Shown: positions 1-10,803, numbered from the stretch's first letter. The stretch is 64,000 nt of DNA from Bathynomus jamesi (GCA_023014485.1 JAJOZX010002356.1:496001-560000), one strand, 5' to 3'. Notes: generated from the sequence alone by a model not told the origin. Program-made: numbers and translations.

Positions 1-360
1 AAAGCACCACAAATCATAGGCATCTTTCGATTCCCTCTTCAGAGGGGCAATAAAATCATTCCATCCAGGAATAACCTTAGTATGATAGTTGTAAGATTTA
101 ATCAAGGGGCTTCCTGCTTCTCTTAACAGGGATATTATCTTACTATAATACCTATCTATGAGTTTACAGTGAGAATCATTTGAGCAAGGATTATTACAGG
201 CAAGGTGCAAAATTTCTAAATTATTAAAGAGGTGACATGTTCTGTCTTTGTATTCTATTCTCTGCTGCATATTAACATTGGACCAATCGACGCGATTATT
301 CTTACCTATTGAGTTCTTGTTAAGTCGTGTTGCGCATAAATTGGTAACGTTAATTAATAT
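1..360 (-). pseudogene. LINE ORF2 fragment, EN-RT linker
   Basis: An open minus-strand frame runs from a stop at 361 off the left edge, about 120 codons, without needing an ATG. It includes 'NNRVDWSNVNMQQRIEYK', 'ACNNPCSNDSHC' and 'VIPGWNDFIAPLKRESK', followed by 'DAYDLWCF'. In LINE polyproteins a P-G-W-N segment followed by 'A..LW' lies between the endonuclease and reverse transcriptase domains, so this is inferred to be that linker. The RT would lie outside the window. The fragment ends where the neighbouring mariner begins. The reading frame is from the sequence; the family assignment is from recall. Confidence 0.6.
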
Positions 361-374
361 TTATAATGGTCTAA

Positions 375-1024
375 TTTATTATGAAAAAACTAACAAAGCT
401 ATAGCGAAAAGCAAAATATACAAATAAAGAATATTTCAGGAAATTTTATTTGTAATATTGAACACGTCAGAGATAGCCCTAAAGTTAACGTGTTTTGTGC
501 TCTTACCGCTGAGAAAGTGTACGGTCCATTCTTTTTTGCTGAACAAGCAATTAATGGTATCATTTACCGCGATATGTACAGCTGTGGCTGATGCCCCAGC
601 TGCTAGAGGTTTCAGCAGGATGGCGCGCCACCCCATTTCCACAATGAAGTTACAACATTCCTGAATGAGCAATTGCCTCATCGTTGGATCGGGCGTGAGG
701 GGGGCCCATTCCTTGGCTGTCTCGTTCGCCCGATCTAACACCCCTGACTTCTTCCTCTGTGGCTATGACAAAAATGAAGTTTTTGTTCCACCAATGGCAA
801 CAACTTTGGAACATTTGAAGGAAAGGATACGTGAGGCTGTTAGAAACGTTCAGTATGATATGCTCCAAAATGTATGGAGGGAAACAGAATGCCGTTTTGA
901 CTGCCGCAGAGCCACAAAAGGAGCTCATATTGAACTTCAATAGCTTGTAATAAAACGTTTTGAGTTCTTCTTTATTTATATACCTTGCATTTCTCTGTAG
1001 CTTTGTTAGTTTTTTCATAATAAA
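375..1024. mobile_element. Internally deleted mariner-like element
   Basis: Inverted termini of roughly 55 bp are visible. The left end reads TTTATTATGAAAAAACTAAC and the reverse complement of 1024 reads the same, continuing with small differences to AAATAAAGAA. Between them lies a remnant transposase. At about 650 bp it is roughly half the length of the complete relatives at 15.1 and 35.9 kb. The TA duplication is not clear at either end. Confidence 0.75.
665..943 (+). pseudogene. Mariner/Tc1-like transposase C-terminal remnant
   Basis: The last third of an IS630/Tc1/mariner transposase. Frame pieces 'IGREGGP' and 'RSPDLTP' (catalytic third-Asp block) lie near 690-750 in shifted frames, followed by the in-frame tail 'LEHLKERIREAVRNVQYDML' and 'GAHIEL' before a stop at 941-943. 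The tail matches in layout the 36.7-37.1 kb transposase ('RIQLTVREITPEMLQNVF ... GAYVE'). The first two catalytic Asp blocks and the DNA-binding domain are missing and at least one frameshift is present. It cannot be functional. Confidence 0.65.
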
Positions 1025-1029
1025 TGTTT

Positions 1030-1935
1030 AAAATCAGGAAGATCATTTGTAATCACCATGTAGATAAAAATAGTGATACGTAATTAGATATAAATGCAGT
1101 AGGAGGCGTTGGTCTGGTATAATTAGAGCAATGAGTTTTTGTCAATGTAAGAACGATCAACAGTCAAAACCTTACAAGCTTGAAAAGGAGTAGTGTGGAG
1201 TGGGGGATGGTGATGATCTCTTTTAATCGTAAATGTAGTAGAATTCACTGGTCAGGACTGGTATCAGAGCATTGGGGGTTCTCAAATGATAGCCTTTTTT
1301 AACTTTTTTATTTTATCTACAGATTTTTAATACATGGGGAGTCTCGGGAGTCTCCAAATAGCTATATTAAATTAATTTGGAAAGCCACTCTTCTCCCTTT
1401 GTTCTTTCTTTCTTTCTTTTGCTCCTTCTTTTTTTTACGTTATTACTGAGGGAGTTTCTTGCAGGGAGGGCTAGTTAGGATACAGTAGAAATAGTAACTC
1501 TCACTTTGCCAATAAATACAAGGAGCTGGTATGGTCTGGTTTCAGAGCACTGGAATTGGTCAGATGATAACCCATTCATAAAGAAGGGAAGCTTGATGGG
1601 AGCTCTCGGGAGAGTAAGCCTCCAAATAGACGTTTTCAGTTTCAGGGATGCTATTTTGGTGTACAGTGTAGGATTGTTAGTACTTTTAGGAAAATTGCGT
1701 TATATTTAAGTTAGCTAGGTACAGAAATTATCATAGCTTTATGTACAAATAGTGATGTTCCCCTTTCTATTAAATGTAGTAGGAGGCGCTAGTCTGGTCT
1801 AGTTTCAGAACAATGGACGTTCTCAGATGATAGGAAGCTTAATGGGAACACTCGGAAGTCAGATTCTCCGACAAAACATATTCAACTTCAGGGAAGCTAC
1901 TGTACTTAGCTAGCGCAGAACTTTAGTTTTAAATA
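1030..1935. repeat. Degenerate tandem repeat, about four units
   Basis: Related segments begin near 1092, 1231, 1511 and 1772. Each has a core like AAATGYAGTAGGAGGCG, then a TCTGGT...TTCAGAGCA block, GTTCTCAGATGATAG and, in the longer units, AAGCTTRATGGGA and TCGGGAG. Spacing is uneven (about 140, 280 and 260 bp), so units are partly deleted. No gene is recognisable; the short ORF at 1506-1709 lies inside a unit. Confidence 0.55.
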
Positions 1936-1955
1936 AGATCTACAAAATTTTGTAA

Positions 1956-2290
1956 AAAAAAGGGGGAAACTTTTGTACATCTGTACACCGGTAAAGAAAC
2001 ACTTAAATTGGGGTGATTGGGGTGTGCTGGTGAGCTGGAGGTGCTTCTATATCAGTACCTCCTTATCTAATTAATCCTATACGAAGAGCGCGATATAAAT
2101 TAGGTTCCAGTAAATCTTTTACTTGAAAAGGGGGAAAAATCACATACATGATGTACAATTTCGTGGGAATTTTTAAATTAGGATGTGCTGAATGTCTTGA
2201 GTTGCCTCTGGATCAATACTCACTTATCTAAGTAATTCAAAAGTGAAAGATGGCGATGTAAATAATTAATCTTTAAAAGTAAGTCTATCA
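1956..2290. repeat. Two-unit direct repeat of about 170 bp
   Basis: Units starting near 1956 and 2126 share AAAAGGGGGAAA, a GTACA block, a 'GGNTGTGCTG' block, and CAGTACCTCCTTATCTAATTAA versus CAATACTCACTTATCTAAGT, in the same order and spacing. No coding potential is evident. Confidence 0.5.
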
Positions 2291-2299
2291 GTACGATGG

Positions 2300-2677
2300 T
2301 TTTGCCATTCATCGAAGAAATGATGCAGCGATGAAATGATGAATTTTTGTGTATAATAAATAAAAAATAAATTCCATAATGGAATTCCGGTATGGATTAC
2401 ATTTAACGGTTTATTGTTTCATGCTATTCTTTATTTTCCACTATCCTCTAATACATAATTGGGTAATTATTAGGGATACAAAGTGCCAGATTGATAAAAG
2501 GGGGTAAGGGTGATAGTGAGTATGATACTGCCTCTGTTTTGCACTGAGGGGAAGAGAGGGTTGGCACTGAGAAGTAAAATTTTAATCCCTGCCAATCTCT
2601 CTCAATCTCCCGGGTGCCCTTTAATTCGTCAATGGCTTTTTAATTGCATAAAGAAATTTAAAGCAAAAAAATTTTTC

Positions 2678-2718
<41 letters not shown>

Positions 2719-2868
2719 TGAGGTTAGAGTAAGAAGTTTAACAGCCACCATTTTAATGTTTAAAAATATTCAGTACTTTTATAGATAGAAAAAGATAATA
2801 TGAAATCTAGGGGCCACCCCGCCAACGATGCGAGAACGTGCTTTGTCTGTTGTTTTCCGGAGCTTAAA

Positions 2869-2908
<40 letters not shown>

Positions 2909-3482
2909 TAAATAATAATAGCAATAATGTAAACAGTTTCGGATCGATTTGAAAATTTTCTACTCCTGCCTGCCGTCAATGTACCTTATTCACCTCGTCC
3001 ATAACTGTCTTAAGCGAAGTCCAAACCCACAAGCCCCAGCACACCAACCTCAACAATTTCAAGAACCAGCCGAACAAGTTCTTTTGTAAAGTCCCTGACC
3101 AGCCATGCGTCACTGGCTACGAAGGCAGTTGGAGAGCGGAAATCAAATCCTTCTTCCACCAAATGCTGTAAATAGGGCGAGATGCTGCAGAAGGTTCTGG
3201 TGAGTGCGGGGTTTCTCCCGGTATGACGTCCCTTCTCCGGTGACCCCTGCCCTGGTGACCCTTCTACTGACCGGTTCGTGGGTCGGTGTTAACGAAATTA
3301 ATAAACGTCTGATAGCGCCGACAGGAGGATGTTTTCAACTTAATTTTACTTACTCCAGCTAAGTAACTATTTTTACCTTTGCAATGTTTCCCACTTAATT
3401 TATATTATTTAGTCTGTCTCTGTCATAAATTTTAAAAATACAAGAATGACTTCCACTGTTATTATAAAACACAACAAAGTTT
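2300..3482. other. Non-coding stretch with two (TAA)n microsatellites
   Basis: (AAT)n runs at about 2680-2716 and 2868-2920 are the only clear structure. The short ORFs across them are microsatellite translations. No gene or transposon ends were seen in the remainder. Confidence 0.6.
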
Positions 3483-3685
3483 GGATCACCTGAAAATCAG
3501 GGACCCCAGCCTTCTTTAGTTAGCCTTATGAGGCTAACTAACGAAAATATCACGACCTAACCTAACCAATCGTTAGGTCAACTGTATGCCCTTGAGGATT
3601 GGTTAGGTTAGGTCGTGATATTTTCGTTAGTTAGCCTTATAAAGCTAACTAAAGAAGGCTGGGGGCCCTGATCTTCAAGTGATCC
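3483..3685. mobile_element. Palindromic MITE, copy 1, TSD CAAAGTTT
   Basis: A near-perfect foldback of 203 bp. The left arm starts GGATCACCTGAAAATCAGGG and the right arm is its inverse, ending CAAGTGATCC. Arms pair for most of their length, through CTTTAGTTAGCC, CGAAAATATCACGACC and TAACCTAACCAATC. The element is flanked by identical 8-bp duplications CAAAGTTT at 3475-3482 and 3686-3693. An 8-bp duplication fits hAT or P-type mobilisation; the terminal GGATCAC is not a typical hAT CAG start, so the superfamily is open. Confidence 0.9.
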
Positions 3686-3693
3686 CAAAGTTT

Positions 3694-4436
3694 TAATATT
3701 TAACCTTATGTTTCGCAAATTAAATTAGACTTTTTATGTTATAAATTATTTTAATATTTATTTTAGGCATTATTTGTAAACTAAACTATTTACTGAATAC
3801 ATTGATTGAATGAAATATAGGTGTGGCATCGCGTGACTGATACTTTTACACCCCATTGGTTAAGTAGAAAAACGCCACGTGCTCCAGTACGAACAATTGA
3901 GATCTGTTCGGATGTTTACGTGCAGAAAGTCACGTATTCTTTTCTGGGATTTACCCGAAGGCCTACTTCGAATTTAAATCCTATTTTTTAAATCCTAACT
4001 TTTTTCATTTAATTTATGTAAAAATTCTATCATATTTTATATTATTAATAAACCCCTCATTTTTGAAACCCCAACAGTTCGACCACAGGTCGATCCTGAA
4101 CCGTCGTTTGGAGTCATCGTTAAGTAAGCATAAATATATATAATTACAAGGATCTTTCTGGGGGACAATGTGGGAAGGACAAATATTAATACGAGGGTCG
4201 GTACGAAAGTATTTTTCAGTTTGTAAATACAATAAAAGGCATTACTTTCGTACCGCCCCTCGGAAGAAATATAAATAATAAATTAAATAATTTATAATAA
4301 ATTCAAATAATTACATATGATTATGTACCGACGTTCATTCGTGGGATTTCAGGGAGAAGGGTAGGAAAGAGAAAGAGATAACAAATTAAATGAATATTAA
4401 TGGGAAATATAAAAAATCAATAAATACTCAAAAGAA
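3694..4436. other. Non-coding stretch with a 21-bp hairpin
   Basis: The main structure is an imperfect inverted repeat, 4191-4211 (ACGAGGGTCGGTACGAAAGT...) against 4243-4263 (...ACTTTCGTACCGCCCCTCGG), with a 31-base loop. It could be the abutting ends of a small mobile element. The overlapping ORF 4014-4232 has no recognisable similarity. Confidence 0.5.
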
Positions 4437-5217
4437 TACTACCGATGCCGATACCGATTCTTTGCCTATATTTAAAAAAAAAATTATCTTCATAAATTTT
4501 ACTAATCTAATGTGAAAACTTTAAATTTTCATAATTTTACATTTCAAATTTGTTTAAATGCTTTTCCTTAGCTCACTCCACAATATACAACATCACAATT
4601 TGTTACTCATATACCGTAGCTAAAATGATGTTAAATAGTTTTATTACTCAGTAAAATGCTAAAATAATTTTATTTTAGTTTCATAAATTGAATACGAATA
4701 TTTAAAGTAATTGGTTTTTCTTATGTTGAAGGTATTTCCTTTCTTCAACAAGTCCCAAGTGCCCAATTTGAAAAAAAAAATTGGATACATAATTTGGGTT
4801 TATAATGTTATTAAAATATTTAAAATAAAGCCAACATAATAAGATGGTTTAACATATAAATTAGAAAGTACAACTTAATATAGAATTATTATTAATATAG
4901 AGTTCGAGATTACAATAGTTTATAAAATTCAGAGATTAGCTAGTTAGAGAAGATATAAATTTATGGGCAACTTAACTTATTAAGCTTTGTCTTTTTCATG
5001 AATGTAAAATAGTTTTATATAATTACACTTTGAAATGAGTATAAATTATCATAAATTGTGTTTTTTGTCTCTTCATTTTTCTCTATATATAGATTTTGTT
5101 TTGTAATGAAAATTTTAAAATTTCGAACTCGGTGAGAGAATCGACTAAATTTGGCTGATACCGATGTCGATGCCTAAAAACGGCCGATTCTGCCGGTGCC
5201 GATGCCGATTAATCGGT
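4437..5217. mobile_element. Probable non-autonomous element with CCGAT-rich ends
   Basis: The left boundary reads TACCGATGCCGATACCGATT, and the right boundary (4437-4464 and about 5155-5217) contains GGTGCCGATGCCGATTAATC then GGTA. Ends rich in an iterated 6-mer, around an AT-rich interior without ORFs, parallel the elements at 59772 and 63113. No exact target duplication was found, so the limits are approximate. Confidence 0.45.
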
Positions 5218-5339
5218 ACACTAATATATATATATATACACACATTTAACTGCAATGACCGCGCAGTATATTAACGTATAGAAACGACGTAAGTATAGAG
5301 GAGTGTTCTGCACACGAGGAAGAGAAATAACAAACAAAT

Positions 5340-5415
5340 GAAAAATAAGGCACCCTCCCGGGAATCGAACCCAGGATCTTCCGATTGCCGGTCAGAGTTA
5401 AGTTGGTGAGAAGAT
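5340..5415 (-). repeat. tRNA-derived SINE-like fragment
   Basis: On the minus strand a T-arm/B-box, GGTTCGATTCCCGGG, lies at about 5352-5366, preceded by an anticodon-arm-like GACCGGCAATCGG. No clean acceptor stem or A-box was found, so this is called a tRNA-derived repeat fragment and not a tRNA gene. Confidence 0.5.
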
Positions 5416-5674
5416 TTATTCCGAGTCTTTCTTTTTAAACTAAAACAATTAACCACCTGTCAATAAACAATTATTCAACCATCATTCTTAATGACCACTT
5501 CAGCTGAAGTCAACTCATAACAAAGAAAACTCTTTCCGTGGCATGGATACCAACATACTACTGATCATTATGAAAACTACAATTGAAATCTAGTTGTGCA
5601 AATTCAGAACGTCACTAAAAATATATTCAGGTTTTATTTTAATGTCATTGTATTAAGAAAACTTTTTCACAGTG

Positions 5675-5678
<4 letters not shown>

Positions 5679-5735
<57 letters not shown>

Positions 5736-6216
5736 ACACACAGACCGTGCATGGAACAAGGAACTCTTCTGGGATAATTAAATCCACTATAGTCCGAATA
5801 AGTAATGGTAAAGACAAATACCATAGTTTTTCTTTTTCATGATGCAAGCCCGACGTGGGCAAAGGGTCTCTCGCAAAGAGGTCCCATAAATATAGCTTTC
5901 CTCACCAGCTATCTGCAAAGCAGACAGGATCCAGCTTTGGGACATGGATCTAGGGTTTAAAGCAGCCTAGCCCCACTACATTTAGAACCTCAATATAAGT
6001 AAAAGATTCGTTGCATTCACGTCGGATTGAATAAATCAAAGAAAAAGGGGCAACTATCATATTTTTAGCCAAAACCAAAACTTAAACCTCAACTTGCAGA
6101 ATTGAGCGTCCACTTTTCAAGGCACAGTTCCTTGTTCCATGCACGGTCTGTGTGTATCATAAAAAACTCAGGGAACCATTCTGAGTTCATTCCCATATAT
6201 ATATATATATAAGGAG

Positions 6217-6301
<85 letters not shown>
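5679..6301. repeat. Unclassified unit with 33-bp inverted repeats and flanking (TA)n/(GA)n
   Basis: A (TA)n tract (5679-5732) is followed by a perfect 33-bp inverted repeat, 5733-5765 and 6126-6158, starting GATACACACAGACCGTGCAT. The interior has the stem-like GGGTCTCTCGCAAAGAGGTC near 5861 and no ORF. A compound (TA)n(GA)n(TA)n tract occupies 6196-6301. The flanking-(TA)n pattern resembles the PLE copies in this window, but no hammerhead core or GIY-YIG sequence was found. Confidence 0.6.
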
Positions 6302-6306
<5 letters not shown>

Positions 6307-6916
6307 GGCCTCCTATATAGTATACTGAATACTAAAAAGTAAATATACTGTACAGTGCTTACCTTGTGCAAGAATGACTTTCCACGCTGTCATGACAGCC
6401 GTAAAAGCATGGCCATTCGCACCCTGAGTAACATTTTCCTCACTGAAATACACAAAAGAATAGAATATTCCAATCATTGAAATGGTACTGAAGGATTTTT
6501 TAATTGATAAGAGGAAAAAAGGTAGGGTAAAACTAATGAAATTTGAAAAGATGATAAATAAAGGATAAAGAAGTGATGGAAAAGGTACGCAGTTAATTTT
6601 ATGGTGTGTATTTTAAATCGAGAGACATTATTTTCAATGAGATATGAATGAAAATGATACAAGTTTATGTATCATAACGAGAATAGAAAACATCTTAAAA
6701 TACCAGTTTTAATTAATTGAGAAGCTAAAGTAAGTTTGCCAAATATGGAAATCATCAATATTTTGAATAACTTTTGAATAACTCTGAAATTATAGGTCTA
6801 AACCCAATAACTCGTAGGAAACAATTAGTGTTTAGTGTAATAATAATAATTATTAAATTTATTAAAGGTTCAAATAATGAAATAATAAAATTAATAAAAG
6901 TAATAATAATAATAAT
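6302..6916. other. AT-rich stretch with no recognised gene
   Basis: Only short ORFs without recognisable motifs. The second half is AAT-rich and leads directly into the MITE at 6925. Confidence 0.5.
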
Positions 6917-6924
6917 GAAATTTA

Positions 6925-7129
6925 GGATCACCCGAAGGAGGTCAGTGCCCACAGCCTTCTTTAGTTAGCTTTATAGGCTAAATAACGAAAATATCACGAC
7001 CTAACCTAACCAATCGTCAAGGTCGTACAGTTGATCTAACGATTGGTTAGGTTAGGTCGTGATATTTTCGTTAGTTAGCCTTATAAGGCTAACTAAAGAA
7101 AGCTGGGGGCCCTGATCTTCAGGTGGTCC
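6925..7129. mobile_element. Palindromic MITE, copy 2, TSD GAAATTTA
   Basis: Second copy of the 3483-3685 family, 205 bp. It begins GGATCACCCGAAGGAGGTCA and ends CAGGTGGTCC, with the same CACGACCTAACCTAACCAAT arms. Identical 8-bp duplications GAAATTTA lie at 6917-6924 and 7130-7137. Two independent exact duplications fix the element's ends and show 8-bp staggered cuts. Confidence 0.9.
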
Positions 7130-7137
7130 GAAATTTA

Positions 7138-7353
7138 TATTATAATTTATAATAATAATGAAAGGCTAAAAATACTTGTTTTGATTTCGGCTTCTTTCGC
7201 TGATCTTCGAAACGAAATAGGCGAGAAGAGAAATTCCGACCAGAAGTAGAGCCACTGAAACCACATCTGCACACCATTTATTGTAAAAGACTCGCTTCTT
7301 AATAAACATTATAACAATATGTTATGTTTATAATTGTTAAAAAAGAATATAGC

Positions 7354-7422
<69 letters not shown>

Positions 7423-8479
7423 AAGTTAACACAATAAAAGCTTTAAAAATTGTAAATTCCGTGACCAAACTGTCATCGAGAAAAATACTTATTTAAAATC
7501 TTGTTCTTAATGTACAGGGTGAGCGAAAAGTACCTGTGCACCTGTCCACTTCCAATTTTGCGGGTAGAGTGGTGTGTCGGTTAAGCCGATGAAGTGAATA
7601 AGGGAAAGCTAAACAACATTTAACCTCTTAACGACCGAAGTTTTTGTCGGGTTAAGTTATGAGTGCGTGTATTGGAAACGGTACATATTCGACCCAGTGG
7701 TCCAAAAGAGGTCAACCTTCAGCAAAGTTTCATTTGGTTAATTGAATGATACGACTGAGGACGGGAAACGAATGACTGTTCATTAAACCTAAAAGCTAAA
7801 CCTAAAACCAAAACCTAAAAGAGAGAGAGAGAGAGAGAGTGGCAGGTTTTTAGCTGACTACACTTTATGGAAATAACATTAAAATTACATTTCGCACTGT
7901 CACTAATAGCTTTTATTTCTCATCAAGGAGAGCGAAAGACTGTAATCAAAACAGTTAAAATGGTTACGCTATGCAAGCACCACAGGGTCACCAACTGACT
8001 GATTTTTAAAACTAATCTCTCTCTCTCTCTCTCTCATTAATAATCCTATTTCGTTTGTTGCCCTGATATTAAAAAATAAAATCTGAAAAAATAAGAAAAG
8101 TAAAAAGTTAAATTTTCATTTAAAACAAGAAGAAAAGTTAAAATAGTTAAAATTTTAAATTTCTTGACTACTGATGATGACAAAAGTATTTTTGGAAACG
8201 TCTGGAAATAAATAAGAACGTTTGCCATCGTCTTCATCTTCTTATGGATGTATTATTTTACTATTTTAATTATTTTAATTATTTAATTATTTTATTATCT
8301 TATTATTTTAATTATTTTAATTATTTTATTATTTTAATTATTTTAATTATTCAATTATTTTATTATTTTAATTATTTAATTATTTTAGTTATTTTATTAG
8401 TTTAATTATTTAAAATCAAATAAAGTTATTGAACAAATATTTTAGGAAACTTCAATTTTTATCGGAAGAATTAATTATT
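7138..8479. other. Repeat-rich non-coding stretch with a solo mariner-type end
   Basis: Contains (TA)n(CA)n at about 7361-7420, (GA)n near 7822 and (CT)n near 8018, and an ATTATTTTAATT-type tandem at about 8240-8420. At 7515, directly after TA, CAGGGTGAGCGAAAAGTACC has the form of a Tc1/mariner terminus, but no inverse partner was found. No gene is evident. Confidence 0.5.
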
Positions 8480-8662
8480 ATATGATAATAAAAACCCACT
8501 CTAATAGAGAGAGCTTATTTCCACAACAGTTTCCATGCCCACTGGCATCCTCTTCGGGTGGATACAGAAAAACGAATGCTCTGAAAGAAGAGGATGCCAG
8601 TGGTCATCGAAAGTGTTGTGGAAATAAACTCTCTCTATTAGAGTGGGTTTTTATTATCATAT
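8480..8662. mobile_element. Foldback element with 75-bp arms
   Basis: The left arm 8480-8555 begins ATATGATAATAAAAACCCAC and the right arm 8588-8662 is its inverse, ending TTTTTATTATCATAT. The arms agree at nearly every position, including CCACTGGCATCCTCTTC, and enclose a 32-base loop. The target duplication cannot be resolved because the flanks are AT-rich. The RNA would form a very long hairpin. Confidence 0.75.
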
Positions 8663-8747
8663 TTTGACCTTCACGTAGAAAAGTGAAGTGTTTTGCATTA
8701 ATTAATTATTAATTGATTTCAAACATTTTTGGACATTTACATTTTTT

Positions 8748-10115
8748 TTTAGGTAGTCAGGAGGGGCCAAGAGCGAATGCCCGCAAAAACGACCCCCCTT
8801 CCACTCACAGAGGAAGGGAGAACCACAATCAAGATGCAGGATTGTTTAGATGACTGGATACTCTGCGCTTGAAAGATTCGAGGTCGCAGACAGAGGGAAA
8901 GATGGATTGAGGAAGATTGTTCAAGAGTTCACCGATTGAGAAGATAAAAGATTGAAAATACCGATTAACCCTTGCATTAGATAGTTGGACAGCAAAGGAA
9001 TGAGAATGTGTAGAAAGTCTGGTACTGCGTGCTCTCGTTAAAGGAGGAGGCACGCAATTACAGAGTTCAGAAGAGCAGTGTCCGTTACAATAGCGACAGT
9101 AATGAGAGAGTGAGGCAACATTGCGGTGAAGAGAGAGAGCGATTGAAGATAGTCAGTAAGAGGCCGGGAATTGATTCCACCAGGTCAAGTAGAGAAGTGT
9201 GGGTTCAGCCACCCCACACATGAGAAGCGCACTCCATAGAGACAAGACCCATGTACAAATACAGCAACTGAGTGGGGTTGAAGAACCTGCGAAGGCGCTA
9301 CAGCACACTTAACCTCTTAGAAGCTGTTTGGAAAAGAGAGTATATGTGATGTTTCCAGGAAAGATCACGAGAAAAGGAAACGCCAAAAATGTTAAGAGAA
9401 GAGGAAGGATTGAGTTGTGTATTGTTGAACGTAAGGGGATAGTCGTGTGAAAGATTGTGACAAGTAGACAGATGGAGGAAATGGGTTTTTGAGGCATTCA
9501 AAGCCACAAGGTTTTTTCTGCTCCAATCAGAGATAGTAGAAAGGTCAGAGGTCAGGTGCATCATAGTCATTCTATTCTACGCGAAGCGTGGAGTGACTGT
9601 TGAGAGGGACGCTTTATACTAAAGCGGGCGGAGAAGTGAAGGGTGAAATCATTGACACATGAGTGAATAGGACAGGAAGTGCGACTTAATAGATCATTGA
9701 TAAAAAAGGAAAAAAGTGGGTGACAGGACAAAATCCTGAAGAACACCACTGTTAATAAATTTAAGAGAAGAACAGTGGCCATCTACAACCGTAAATACAG
9801 ATCGGCCACAAAGGAAATTAGCGATGAAGGTTCAGATAGAAGGGTAGAAACCGAAGAAGGGCAGTTTGGAGATTAAAGATGTGTGCCAGAGTCTATAAAA
9901 AATTTTTGATATTGTCTAAGGCAATAGTAAAGACTTCACCGAAATCTCAAAAGGAGAATGACCAAGAGTCAGAGATATATACAAGAAGTTCGCCCATACT
10001 GACGATCTGAAAGAAGATTGTGAGAAGAGACGTGTTTAAGAATCTTCCTATTGAGGATAAATTCAAAAACTTTAAAAAGGCAAGAAATCAAACCAATGAA
10101 ACGATAGTTGGAGGG
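8748..10115 (-). mobile_element. LINE remnant, RT C-terminal half and 3' end
   Basis: The minus strand encodes the tail of a reverse transcriptase in pieces, including 'MTMMHLTSDLSTISDW', 'SLNIFGVSFSRDLSWKHHI' and 'CPIHSCVNDFTLHFSA' (position of the degraded [F/Y]xDD box). The 3' end near 8748 matches the ends at 14497, 27212 and 46220, with GAGCGAATGCCCGCAAAAAC. It is 5'-truncated and has stops and frameshifts. The copy retains the empty target (GAGTATATGTGATG near 9337) that is occupied by a mariner in the 14.5-kb copy. Confidence 0.75.
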
Positions 10116-10122
10116 ATACATA

Positions 10123-10169
<47 letters not shown>

Positions 10170-10170
10170 A

Positions 10171-10219
<49 letters not shown>

Positions 10220-10286
10220 GATGAATTTCACAATTAAACATGTGAAATGAATGAATGATGCAAACCCACAGGGAAAAAGAAAAATG

Positions 10287-10332
10287 ATTCCAAGGCCTTT
10301 CGTGCATTCAGAAGTACACCTCATCAGGGAAT
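10287..10332 (-). ncRNA. Hammerhead ribozyme (PLE terminal, type I)
   Basis: Minus strand, 5' to 3': stem I strand AUUCC, core CUGAUGA (10327-10321), stem II GUGUA/UGCAC with loop CUUCUGAA and one unpaired G after the core, core GAAA (10301-10298), minimal stem III (A-GG/CC-U), scissile U, and stem I strand GGAAU. All core positions (CUGANGA, GAAA, A15.1-U16.1) are present and stem I pairs 5/5. Penelope-like elements are known to carry hammerheads of this minimal kind in their terminal repeats. Self-cleavage is inferred, not shown. Confidence 0.85.
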
Positions 10333-10407
10333 GAAAGGAGAAGGCAAGATGACGAAAATATATACATATGTACAACGGGACAAAAAAATAAAAAGATTAG
10401 CACATGA

Positions 10408-10770
10408 TTAACAAGAGTTGATTAAAGGGAAAAGGTATTTTAACAGGATATTGTCAATTTCATACATTCCCGCACTGTTATTGAAATTATTTTTAAAATG
10501 GATAAATGCATATTCTAGAATATTCCTTTCAATTATATCTGTGTTTTGAACGAGCGCTTTAGAACTATCCCACTTCATACTATGGTTACATCTGTACATA
10601 TGGTTAAACAATGCACTAGAATTATTTGTTGTTCTACACGCATATTTATGCTGTTTTACCCTGATATCTAACGTTTTTCCAGTTTGACCTATATATACTG
10701 AGTTACATTGTGTACATCTGATCGAATACACACAACCAACCGCATTATCCGGGCTATTCTTTATTAGGCG
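10408..10770 (-). CDS. GIY-YIG endonuclease domain of a PLE, 5'-truncated
   Basis: The open frame continues upstream of the first Met (10731) through 'NSPDNAVGCVYSIRCTQC', where it meets the palindrome. The diagnostic GIY-YIG block appears as 'VYSIRC..C..VYIGQTGKT', followed by 'LDIRVKQHK' and a C-terminal helix region 'IIERNILEYAFI'. In PLEs this endonuclease sits downstream of the reverse transcriptase and nicks the target. Only the endonuclease is present. No frameshift interrupts it. Confidence 0.8.
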   Translation of the reverse strand, partial: RLIKNSPDNAVGCVYSIRCTQCNSVYIGQTGKTLDIRVKQHKYACRTTNNSSALFNHMYRCNHSMKWDSSKALVQNTDIIERNILEYAFIHFKNNFNNSAGMYEIDNILLKYLFPLINSC

Positions 10771-10803
10771 TGATTACGCCTAATAAAGAATAGCCTGGAT
10801 AAT
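10744..10803. repeat. 60-bp near-perfect palindrome at the PLE junction
   Basis: ATTATCCGGGCTATTCTTTA runs into TTAGGCG, a 4-base centre, then the inverse CGCCTAATAAAGAATAGCC to GGATAAT. One arm is PLE coding sequence (frame 'LIKNSPDN'); the other is its inverted copy joined to an inverted PLE 3' end. This looks like a snap-back junction formed during insertion. Confidence 0.8.

Noticed and set aside
5340..5415. A functional tRNA gene
   Set aside because: Only the T-arm and part of the anticodon arm are present; no acceptor stem or intact D-arm.
5596..5862. ORFs encoding long YIYIYI stretches, also at 10020-10375, 11638-12048 and 57743-57949
   Set aside because: These are translations of (TA)n microsatellites, not proteins.
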